Source: Clostridia bacterium (GTDB lineage: Bacteria > Bacillota > Clostridia > UBA1381). Taken from it: DNA of 7,397 nucleotides. Every line of letters starts with the position of its first letter. Position 1 is the stretch's first letter. The stretch lies in the NCBI GenBank assembly GCA_008668455.1, contig RQCD01000222.1:1-7397 (forward strand), in the 5' to 3' direction. The notes under the pieces were generated by a model. It was not told where the DNA came from. It saw only the letters and a list, made by a program, of their open reading frames with translations, and ran no database searches. Position numbers and translations under genes: made by a program. Positions 1 to 6,208 of the stretch are shown here, piece by piece.

Positions 1-927
1 GCAAACAGAGAAAAAAAGGTATCGGAGTGGAAGCATTTTCAGAAGAATTTTCCTATGACTTTATTAGCGCTTCCGACCGTTTTAATCATGTTTGTTTTTA
101 ACTATATACCGCTTTATGGCTTGGTGTTACCCTTTAAAAAATTCAGTGTGACGAAAGGAATTATAAATAGCCCCTGGTGCGGATTAAAAAATTTTGAATT
201 TCTCACAAAGAGTAAAACCATTATCAAAGCAATTGAAAATACAGTTTTGTATAACTTTACATTTATCTTTTTGGGTGCGCTTTTATCGCTTGTGATTGCG
301 CTTATGTTATATGAGCTTGGAAAGCGTTCGGTAAAAGTCTATCAGACCTCGCTGCTTTTACCGTATTTTATGTCCTGGGTTGTGGTGGCATATATCGTCA
401 ATGCGCTTTTGGATATGGACAACGGATTGCTCAATGCTCTGATTGTCCGACTGGGCGGAGAGAAAATCTTTTGGTATAACGATCCGAAATATTGGCGTCC
501 GATTTTAATTATTGTGAACCTGTGGAAAGGATTGGGGTATACAGCGGTTGTTTATTTTGCTGCTTTAATGGGAATTGACAGCTCCTATTTTGAGGCGGCA
601 AGAATTGACGGCGCCGGAAAGCTGGCGCAGATCTGGTATATCTCGATTCCGCTGATCAGAAATATTATTTTGACATTGATTATTTTAAATCTTGGAAAAA
701 TCTTTTATGGCGATTTCGGACTTTTCTATAACGTTCCGATGGATTCTGCTGCGTTGTATGATGCAACCGATGTAGTAGATACCTATGTATACCGCTCGCT
801 GATGAACCTTGGAAATGTAGGCATGTCTGCAACAACAGGCTTTTGCCAGTCAGTGCTTGGCTTTTTCCTGGTGTTGATCACAAATATTGCCGTCAAAAGG
901 TTTGACAGCGACAGCGCACTTTTTTAG
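1..927 (+). CDS. LplB-type sugar ABC transporter permease (CUT1 family), 5' end outside window
   Basis: This is an inner-membrane permease subunit of a carbohydrate ABC importer, probably for oligosaccharides. The frame is open from base 1, and the 18 codons before the first ATG (position 55) read like the basic cytoplasmic N-terminus of LplB-type permeases (ANREKKVSEWKHFQKNFP). The true start is therefore upstream of the window and ATG 55 is internal. About 308 residues are visible, close to the usual 300-320. A first membrane segment precedes the family-typical NYIPLYG motif, and several further hydrophobic segments follow. The EAA loop that docks with the ATPase is intact (EAARIDGAG, visible residues 198-206, followed by IPLI). 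The next gene, the partner permease, starts 18 bases after the stop. No ATPase gene is present, as is normal for this family, which uses a shared MsmX/MsmK-like ATPase encoded elsewhere. The substrate cannot be read from the sequence; the GH130 neighbour suggests a beta-mannoside. Confidence 0.93.
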   Translation, partial: ANREKKVSEWKHFQKNFPMTLLALPTVLIMFVFNYIPLYGLVLPFKKFSVTKGIINSPWCGLKNFEFLTKSKTIIKAIENTVLYNFTFIFLGALLSLVIALMLYELGKRSVKVYQTSLLLPYFMSWVVVAYIVNALLDMDNGLLNALIVRLGGEKIFWYNDPKYWRPILIIVNLWKGLGYTAVVYFAALMGIDSSYFEAARIDGAGKLAQIWYISIPLIRNIILTLIILNLGKIFYGDFGLFYNVPMDSAALYDATDVVDTYVYRSLMNLGNVGMSATTGFCQSVLGFFLVLITNIAVKRFDSDSALF

Positions 928-945
928 AAGGAGGGACAAAGAATT

Positions 946-1587
946 ATGAAAAATAAAATACAGACGCCCGGAGAACGGATTTTTAAAGTTGTCATTCACT
1001 TTGTTCTGATTCTTTTGAGTCTTTCCTGTGTATTAGCATTTTTGATTGTTGTCGGATCGTCCTTTCAGAGTCAGCAGGAGATTGTGGAGCGGGGATATTC
1101 TTTGATTCCAAAGCATTTCAGTTTAGAAGCCTATCAGTCAGTTTTTAAAAATAGCACAAAGCTTTTGATTGCGTACTGGAATACTTTTATCACCACGCTG
1201 ATCGGCACGGTTGCCGGTGTTTGGCTAAGTGCAACTGCAGGCTATGTAATTTCCAGGAAACCCTATCGTTATCGGCGGATTTTGGCGTTCTACATCTTTT
1301 TTACGATGCTGTTTAACGGCGGCTTAGTTCCAACCTATATTCTGATTTCAAATTGGTTGAATTTAAAAGATACCCTGACGGTTTTGATTCTGCCGCTTTT
1401 ATGCAATGCATGGTACATTATCTTGATGAAAGGTTATTTTTCCGGAGTTCCGGATGCATTGATTGAATCAGCACGCTTAGACGGCGCAAATGATCTGTTT
1501 ATCTTTATCAAGATTGTGCTTCCGATTTCAACCCCTGTTTTAGCGACAATTGCGCTTTTCTATGCGCTTGGCTATTGGAACGAATAA
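946..1587 (+). CDS. YtcP-type sugar ABC transporter permease, C-terminally truncated (likely non-functional)
   Basis: This is the second permease subunit of the CUT1 importer and partner of the upstream LplB-type protein. A good ribosome binding site (GAAGGAGGG) lies about 10 bases before the ATG. The N-terminal membrane segment (about residues 15-37), the SSFQS motif, the middle membrane segments and the EAA loop (ESARLDGAN, residues 174-182, followed by IVLPIS) all match the family. The protein then stops at residue 213, just after FYALGYWNE. Family members normally continue from this W-N-[EN] motif with a tryptophan and some 80 more residues, including the last membrane helix and a conserved C-terminal tail. 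None of the three frames downstream encodes that tail; the propeller gene begins instead. The 3' part is therefore missing rather than frameshifted. A heterodimeric permease lacking this helix would probably not work. Family assignment is secure; loss of function is inferred. Confidence 0.9.
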   Translation: MKNKIQTPGERIFKVVIHFVLILLSLSCVLAFLIVVGSSFQSQQEIVERGYSLIPKHFSLEAYQSVFKNSTKLLIAYWNTFITTLIGTVAGVWLSATAGYVISRKPYRYRRILAFYIFFTMLFNGGLVPTYILISNWLNLKDTLTVLILPLLCNAWYIILMKGYFSGVPDALIESARLDGANDLFIFIKIVLPISTPVLATIALFYALGYWNE

Positions 1588-3445
1588 TGGCAATCATGTT
1601 CTTGCCATTGGATCCTCCGGAGATTTCCGGCCGCAGGAAAACGGAATTTATCTTTCCTATGATATGGGGGAGAATTGGAGTCAGGTGCATTCCCGGAGAA
1701 TGGACGCACAGCGCGACACACGGGATCAGCTTGCATGGGATGCCTCCAGCTATGATGAGACGATCGGCGGCAGTCGGATTGCATATTGGTCGTCTTTGTG
1801 GAGAATTACAGACGGTATCAATAACGCATCTGCAACACACCGCTCGGATGAGGTAGGCGGTCTGTTCAAATCCGAGGACGGAGGAAAAAGCTGGTTTTTG
1901 GTAAACAGTGAGATGTCAGACGGATTTATTAAGGTTGATCCGATTTATGGATATGTGTATCTTGGAAATGATAAGGGATTTCATGTCAGCCGGGACGGCG
2001 GAAAAACCTTTCAGACGATCTTATCCCATGAACCGATCATGAGTGTGGATTGTGTCAATTCGACTGTGTACATTAATGACAGTCAGAGTGTTTTGGTATC
2101 AAAGGACTATGGCGCAAGCTTTACAAGAGTGGCATGCAGCGCTTTCCCGGGAAAAAAGGATTTTTCCGATCTCCGGAACATCACAATGGGACTCTCTGTC
2201 AGCCCTGCAAACCCAAACCGAATGCTGGTAGACCGGCGCGATTGGCTAAATTACAGAAATCAAAGATATTATTCTCAGGATGGCGGAAAAACATGGACAG
2301 AATGTCGGTATGACACGTCAAAGGATTTCTATTTTGCCCATAACCGTCAGCATGCCTTTACCTGGCATCCGACCGATCCGGACAAGGTTTGGTCGATGGG
2401 CGGCGACTGGATTGCCTCCAGTACAGACGGCGGAAAAACCTTTATTTGGGATGCAGAGGGCTATTGCGGAACACCGCCGGGATCAAGACCAAATTTTAAC
2501 CCTTACCGACCGAATGTGTTCTATGCCGGTGCGCAGGATCTTTTCGGAATTAAAACGGAGGATCGCGGAAGAACATGGGAGGCGGTTGAAAGTGTCGGAA
2601 AGTATTGGAATGCATATGGCTCTTATGCTGTCTGCCGGAAGATCATGTTTGCCGGACTTTCGGACGGCTGGTACAATCCCCGGTATCTTTGTGTCACACG
2701 GGACGGGGGAGAAACATGGACGGATACCGGACTTATGTTAAAGAACGGCACAGCGCGCTGGGCAACCTCCTTCTGGCAGTCTGCAAACAATCCGAATGTG
2801 CTTTTTGCAGGAGAGTATTGCAGCCGGGATTTGGGAGAAACCTGGGAGGAGATGCAGGGGTGCGCCGCTGTGATGGCGCTGAATTATTATCATAACCGGG
2901 AGTGCTATGGAGTATTAAACGGTTGTATTGTGGTGTCCTATGACGATGGGGAAACATGGCTGCCGTTTGTCAAATGCAAAGCAAATGAAAGCGTCACAGG
3001 TTCGCCTCCAACCGTCTGGGATGTGGAATACGATGGAGTCAATGATATTCTGTATTATGCTGTTGGACCTTGGACATCGGCGCACAATTTAGTGCGCGTG
3101 GAGAATAATCTTCATACGAACATTGGAAAAAATATTTTGGTGCAGGAAAAAGCAGGCGTTGCATCCTGGCAGCTGATTGCACTTGATCCGCGCTATCCGG
3201 ATATCCTTTATGTCGGCGGCTATACCGGGCGCGGCATGGGAACAGCCGCGGTTCAGCGTTCCTGTGACCGGGGCGAAAGCTTCCAGAATTTAAGCTCCAT
3301 GGGGGATTCCGCCTCTATTGTGAAGAATGGTCCGTCTGCCGGTGTCGGTCCGCAGCAGATTGTGGTTGAACCGGACACTGGGTATCTGTGGAGCTGGGAT
3401 GCCGGGCAAGGCTGGTGGAAATTTGCGCCGCCCTATGACAATTAG
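1550..3445 (+). CDS. Asp-box (BNR) beta-propeller protein, GH74/sialidase-like fold, N-terminally truncated
   Basis: This 631-codon frame encodes a repeat protein with at least eleven Asp-boxes of the form S/T-x-D-x-G-x-[ST/N]-[WF]. They start at residues 36, 108, 147, 184, 242, 291, 336, 383, 425, 463 and 571 (for example SEDGGKSW, SQDGGKTW, SYDDGETW). Strands such as NPNVLFAG and DPRYPDILYVGG recur between them. This is the pattern of multi-bladed propellers in GH74 glucanases, sialidase-like hydrolases and sortilin-like domains. I cannot assign catalytic residues or a substrate. The C-terminus looks complete (stop at 3443). The N-terminus does not: the frame begins inside the permease gene at a TTG (1550) or an ATG (1562), neither with a ribosome binding site. 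The first 10-12 residues are permease DNA read out of frame, and there is no signal peptide. The authentic sequence probably begins near NNGNHVLAIGSSG (residue 12 on). Ten bases separate it from the GH130 gene, so a shared role in glycan breakdown is likely. Confidence 0.82.
   Translation: MRFSMRLAIGTNNGNHVLAIGSSGDFRPQENGIYLSYDMGENWSQVHSRRMDAQRDTRDQLAWDASSYDETIGGSRIAYWSSLWRITDGINNASATHRSDEVGGLFKSEDGGKSWFLVNSEMSDGFIKVDPIYGYVYLGNDKGFHVSRDGGKTFQTILSHEPIMSVDCVNSTVYINDSQSVLVSKDYGASFTRVACSAFPGKKDFSDLRNITMGLSVSPANPNRMLVDRRDWLNYRNQRYYSQDGGKTWTECRYDTSKDFYFAHNRQHAFTWHPTDPDKVWSMGGDWIASSTDGGKTFIWDAEGYCGTPPGSRPNFNPYRPNVFYAGAQDLFGIKTEDRGRTWEAVESVGKYWNAYGSYAVCRKIMFAGLSDGWYNPRYLCVTRDGGETWTDTGLMLKNGTARWATSFWQSANNPNVLFAGEYCSRDLGETWEEMQGCAAVMALNYYHNRECYGVLNGCIVVSYDDGETWLPFVKCKANESVTGSPPTVWDVEYDGVNDILYYAVGPWTSAHNLVRVENNLHTNIGKNILVQEKAGVASWQLIALDPRYPDILYVGGYTGRGMGTAAVQRSCDRGESFQNLSSMGDSASIVKNGPSAGVGPQQIVVEPDTGYLWSWDAGQGWWKFAPPYDN
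1575..1593. other. Probable deletion or assembly junction between permease and propeller genes
   Basis: The permease reads in family-typical sequence up to GYWNE (last codon ending at 1584) and then hits TAA at 1585-1587. One frame over, propeller-like sequence is already recognisable from about 1583. No space is left for the permease C-terminus, an intergenic region, a ribosome binding site or a propeller N-terminus. The exact breakpoint cannot be placed from one sequence, but it must lie roughly within these bases. Whether it is a real genomic deletion or a mis-join in assembly cannot be decided here. Confidence 0.75.
1586..1609. repeat. Short inverted repeat at the junction
   Basis: AATGGCAA (1586-1593) and TTGCCATT (1602-1609) form a perfect 8-bp inverted repeat with an 8-base spacer, right at the permease/propeller junction. 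An imperfect direct repeat, GCTATTGGA (1571-1579) and GCCATTGGA (1604-1612), with 8 of 9 bases identical, flanks the same point. Such short repeats can arise by chance; they are noted because of their position. Confidence 0.4.
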
Positions 3446-3454
3446 GAAAGAGGA

Positions 3455-4624
3455 ATGAAAATGTTTGATTTAAGCTATCAGGAACAATTACAGAGATTAA
3501 AAGCGGATTATAATGCATTGATCACGCAGAAAAATGAACCGGATAATACCTGGTATAACGGTGTTTTTGAGCGGTACAAAAACCCGGTTTTAACGAACCG
3601 GCATATTCCGCTTTCCTGGAGATATGATCTGCAAAGGGAAAGCAATCCTTATTTGATGGAACGGATTGGAGTGAATGCAGTTTTTAATGCCGGTGCAATT
3701 TTCTTTGAGGGAAAATATGTGTTAGCGGCAAGAGTTGAGGGAGCAGACAGAAAATCTTATTTTGCTGTTGCACGCTCGGAAAACGGTATTGACAATTTCC
3801 GCTTTGATCCTGCACCGATCCGTCTGCCGGTTTACGGCGAGGAGGATACCAATGTGTATGATATGCGCCTTGTGCAGCATGAGGACGGATGGATATACGG
3901 GTTTTTCTGTGCAGAGAGAAAAGATCATACCACAGACGATCTGTCTGCGGCTGTTGCAAAATGCGGCATCGTCCGGACGCATAATCTGGTCGATTGGGAA
4001 CGGCTGCCGGATTTAGAATCAGAGTTTCAACAGAGAAATGTTCTGCTGCATCCGGAGCTTGTGGACGGAAAATATTTGATTTATACCCGTCCGTCAGATG
4101 GATTTATCGATGTCGGAGGGGGCGGCGGTATTGGCGCTGCACTCATAGACGATATTACGCATGCAAAAGTCACAGAGGAAACTGTGATCGATCAAAGATT
4201 ATATCATACGGTTAAGGAAACGAAAAACGGAGCAGGAGCACCCCCAATTAAAACCAGGGACGGCTGGCTGCATATCGCCCACGGCGTCCGCAATACTGCC
4301 GCAGGACTTCGGTATGTGCTTTATTGCTTTATGACGGCACTGGACGACCCAAAAAAGGTGATCTATGCACCCGGCGGCTATTTCCTTGCGCCGCAAGGAG
4401 CAGAAAGAGTCGGAGATGTTTCCAATGTGGTGTTTTGCAACGGTGCAATCGAGCGGAACGGAACAGTTTATATATATTATGCGTCCTCCGATACCCGGCT
4501 GCATGTTGCTGTAACAAGTGTGGAGCGTATGATTGATTATTGTAAAAATACACCCCGTGATGGATTGACTGCTCATAAAAGTGTGGGGCAGATTTATCAG
4601 CTGATTCAAAAAAACAAAAGGTGA
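3455..4624 (+). CDS. GH130 family phosphorylase, probable 4-O-beta-D-mannosyl-D-glucose phosphorylase
   Basis: This is a 389-residue cytoplasmic enzyme without a signal peptide, full length for subfamily GH130_1. The family member characterised in Bacteroides fragilis phosphorolyses beta-1,4-mannosyl-glucose to alpha-mannose-1-phosphate and glucose. Hallmarks are NPYLMERIGVNAVFNAGAI (residues 64-82), RVEGADRKSYFAVA, TNVYDMRLVQHEDGW with the presumed general-acid aspartate at 136, QQRNVLLHPELVDGKY, YTRPSDGFID, a glycine-rich GGGGGIGAALIDDITHA, HGVRNTAAGLRYVLY, GDVSNVVFCNGA and IYYASSDTR. Two starts are possible. ATG 3455 has GGAAAG a few bases upstream; ATG 3461 sits 6 bases after AGAGGA and is equally good or better, giving 387 residues. 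The gene follows the propeller gene by nine bases and ends just before a strong terminator, so it is the last gene of the unit. Exact substrate (mannosyl-glucose or a related beta-mannoside) is inferred from family resemblance. The usual partner, a mannobiose 2-epimerase, is not in the window. Confidence 0.9.
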   Translation: MKMFDLSYQEQLQRLKADYNALITQKNEPDNTWYNGVFERYKNPVLTNRHIPLSWRYDLQRESNPYLMERIGVNAVFNAGAIFFEGKYVLAARVEGADRKSYFAVARSENGIDNFRFDPAPIRLPVYGEEDTNVYDMRLVQHEDGWIYGFFCAERKDHTTDDLSAAVAKCGIVRTHNLVDWERLPDLESEFQQRNVLLHPELVDGKYLIYTRPSDGFIDVGGGGGIGAALIDDITHAKVTEETVIDQRLYHTVKETKNGAGAPPIKTRDGWLHIAHGVRNTAAGLRYVLYCFMTALDDPKKVIYAPGGYFLAPQGAERVGDVSNVVFCNGAIERNGTVYIYYASSDTRLHVAVTSVERMIDYCKNTPRDGLTAHKSVGQIYQLIQKNKR

Positions 4625-4634
4625 TTTGGCAGTT

Positions 4635-4672
4635 TTCAAAAACCCGGCGCAGGTTTGCGCCGGGTTTTTGAA
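4635..4672. terminator. Bidirectional intrinsic terminator
   Basis: TTCAAAAACCCGGCGC (4635-4650) pairs perfectly over 16 bp with GCGCCGGGTTTTTGAA (4657-4672) around a 6-base loop (AGGTTT). The GC-rich core is flanked by A/T tracts on both sides, so it can act as an intrinsic terminator for either strand. It lies 10 bases after the phosphorylase stop codon and just beyond the stop codon of the convergent binding-protein gene, serving both. Confidence 0.93.
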
Positions 4673-4678
4673 TAAAAA

Positions 4679-6025
4679 CTATTCATAATCCAGATAATTC
4701 TTTTGAAAATCCTCCGCTGCTTTTTTCAGAATCTGCGCGCAGTTGGCATTTTGATCTGCTAAAACCTCCTGGATACACAAATCCAGTGTAGCATACAGAT
4801 CCTGTGCACAAACCTCCTCCTCGGTTTGATAGCCGATATTGGATTCCTCGTTAAATAAGCGGATATGATTTGGATTTACGTTGCACTCTTTTTTCCAATC
4901 GTTGTTTGTTTTGTCTGTGATTTTGCTGTTTAAATTAATTAAGCCGCTCAAATAGTTACCATCGTCATTTTCCTGCTGTAAAGCTTTCTGGTTTTCCGAA
5001 TAGTCAAATTCCATATATTTAAAAACTGCGTCAATCTGTTCAGGAGTAGCATTCGGAGCAACGGCACAGTATGCGCCGCCGATCAGAGTTACATGCGCGG
5101 CTGATCCGGCAGGAACAGAAGCCAGACCGATCAAATCCTTGCTCATTCCGTAGATATTGGTTAAGTCTGAGATAATACTGTTGTTAAAAAGGGTCATAGC
5201 AGCGTCATTTTCTGTCAGTCTTTTTAAAAAATCATCATAACTGATCAGCGTTTCCTCCGGCAGAGTGTGATAGACCCATTTTAGATCCTTGATATATTGC
5301 AGAGCGCGGACACATTCCGGAGAATCAAATGCTGCCTTTGGCTTTTCGTCATTATATTCTATAAATTTTGTTCCAAAGTTCCAGGCAATTACGGTAAAGA
5401 AAAAACCTCCCAGATTGTTTGTTGTCGGCAGAATAAAGCCTGCTTTCCCGGTTTCTTTGGTAATCGCCTCGGCTGTTTCAATCAACTCATGAAAGGTTTT
5501 GGGAGCAATCGGCGTACCGTCCGGCTGCAGATAGCCTGCCCGATCCATTAGATCCAAATTCATAAAAAGACCCATTGCATAGGAGCTGGACGGCAGAAAA
5601 TAGATTTTATTTCCTTTACTGATGTTGTTCATATGAAAATCAATAATGTGATCATAATAGCCGTACTGCTTCACCTCCTGTGTGATGTCTTTTCCGTATC
5701 CGCATTTAATAATCTTCTGTGTTTCGGTGTAGGGAACAACATAGAGTGTGGGGAGGGTTCCGCCCTCTGCCTTTTCCATATAGGTCTGGGGATTGAATTC
5801 CCATTGGTCGCCGGTAATTCTGATATTGGGATACTGTTTTTCAAATGCGGCGACACGTTTTGTCATAGATTCATACTGAGCCGGTTTTTTATCCGGGTTT
5901 GGCCAGTTGCTGATAGTAATCTCAACCATTTCCTCGGTCTGATGTTGTTTCTTCCGTTGACACGCAGAGATTATGCCCCCAAGCAAAATCAATCCGCATA
6001 AGATCAAGCAAAGTAGTTTTCTCAT
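4679..6025 (-). CDS. Extracellular sugar-binding lipoprotein of an ABC transporter (SBP family 1)
   Basis: This is a substrate-binding protein of about 448 residues, anchored outside the membrane by a lipid. With the start at 6025 the N-terminus is MRK, a hydrophobic stretch and the lipobox ISAC, making Cys22 the lipidated residue. Family features follow: ITISNWPNP at the start of the mature protein, RVAAFEKQYPNIRI, MNLDLMDRAGY followed by P-K-TFHELIETAEAI, FDSPECVRALQYIKDL, NDAAMTLFNNS and a helical C-terminal tail. The frame stays open to a further ATG at 6079 and another at 6049. Both lie at or upstream of the predicted transcription start, so 6025 is preferred; AAAGGCGG about 9 bases upstream of it is an acceptable ribosome binding site. 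The gene faces the phosphorylase gene tail to tail and the regulator gene head to head. It may feed the upstream permeases or present its ligand to the neighbouring membrane regulator. The ligand is unknown; many aromatic residues fit a sugar. Confidence 0.9.
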   Translation of the reverse strand: MRKLLCLILCGLILLGGIISACQRKKQHQTEEMVEITISNWPNPDKKPAQYESMTKRVAAFEKQYPNIRITGDQWEFNPQTYMEKAEGGTLPTLYVVPYTETQKIIKCGYGKDITQEVKQYGYYDHIIDFHMNNISKGNKIYFLPSSSYAMGLFMNLDLMDRAGYLQPDGTPIAPKTFHELIETAEAITKETGKAGFILPTTNNLGGFFFTVIAWNFGTKFIEYNDEKPKAAFDSPECVRALQYIKDLKWVYHTLPEETLISYDDFLKRLTENDAAMTLFNNSIISDLTNIYGMSKDLIGLASVPAGSAAHVTLIGGAYCAVAPNATPEQIDAVFKYMEFDYSENQKALQQENDDGNYLSGLINLNSKITDKTNNDWKKECNVNPNHIRLFNEESNIGYQTEEEVCAQDLYATLDLCIQEVLADQNANCAQILKKAAEDFQKNYLDYE

Positions 6026-6043
6026 ATTTGTTCGCCGCCTTTC

Positions 6044-6079
6044 ACTCATTATTATACCATAATTGAAAACATCCAGCAA
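6044..6079 (-). promoter_or_regulatory. Predicted sigma-A promoter of the binding-protein gene
   Basis: On the - strand a perfect -10 box TATAAT (6051-6056) is preceded by TGG, giving an extended -10. It lies 17 bases from TTGCTG (6074-6079), a weak -35 box. Transcription would begin near 6044, about 19 bases before the chosen start codon at 6025. This placement excludes the two longer in-frame starts (6049 and 6079) and so supports the lipoprotein start. Confidence 0.72.
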
Positions 6080-6102
6080 GTAAAGAATTACATAATGGGA
6101 GT

Positions 6103-6127
6103 GTCGAAATCTGTGAAAGTACCGAAA
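6103..6127. promoter_or_regulatory. Candidate operator: three GAAA-ending units at 9-bp spacing
   Basis: Between the two divergent promoters lie GTCGAAA (6103-6109), TGTGAAA (6112-6118) and ACCGAAA (6121-6127), each starting exactly nine bases after the last. The outer two share CGAAAT. AraC-family regulators often bind direct repeats upstream of the -35 box, and this block ends 23 bases before the -35 of the regulator promoter. The repeats are visible; the operator role is a guess. Confidence 0.3.
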
Positions 6128-6150
6128 TGTTTGTCAATAAGAGGAAAATG

Positions 6151-6186
6151 TTGACCGTTTAATAGCTTTATGATACAATAGATGTA
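6151..6186 (+). promoter_or_regulatory. Predicted sigma-A promoter of the regulator gene
   Basis: TTGACC (6151-6156) and TACAAT (6174-6179) are separated by 17 bases, and TGA directly before TACAAT makes an extended -10. Transcription would start near 6186, about 23 bases before the ATG at 6209. It is divergent from the binding-protein promoter, with 71 bases between the two -35 boxes. Confidence 0.78.
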
Positions 6187-6208
6187 TAAAACAAAGAAGG
6201 GAAGTATT

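Noticed and set aside
1541..1640. Programmed frameshift joining permease and propeller into one protein
   Set aside because: The two frames encode unrelated families, the permease tail is absent in all frames, and no slippery sequence with a following structure is evident; a missing segment explains it better.
1..3445. Apparent rise in GC from the permeases to the propeller as a sign of horizontal transfer
   Set aside because: Membrane proteins favour T-rich hydrophobic codons and so look AT-rich; by eye the shift is no more than that explains, and I could not compute it.
5633..6001. 122-codon open frame on the + strand within the binding-protein gene
   Set aside because: It is the antisense of a strongly supported lipoprotein gene; its composition follows from that gene and it has no support of its own.
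6026..6079. Longer 466-residue start for the binding protein at 6079 and the intermediate start at 6049
   Set aside because: ATG 6079 overlaps the -35 box and ATG 6049 lies upstream of the predicted transcription start; neither has a ribosome binding site, and both would put extra residues before an otherwise ideal lipoprotein signal peptide.
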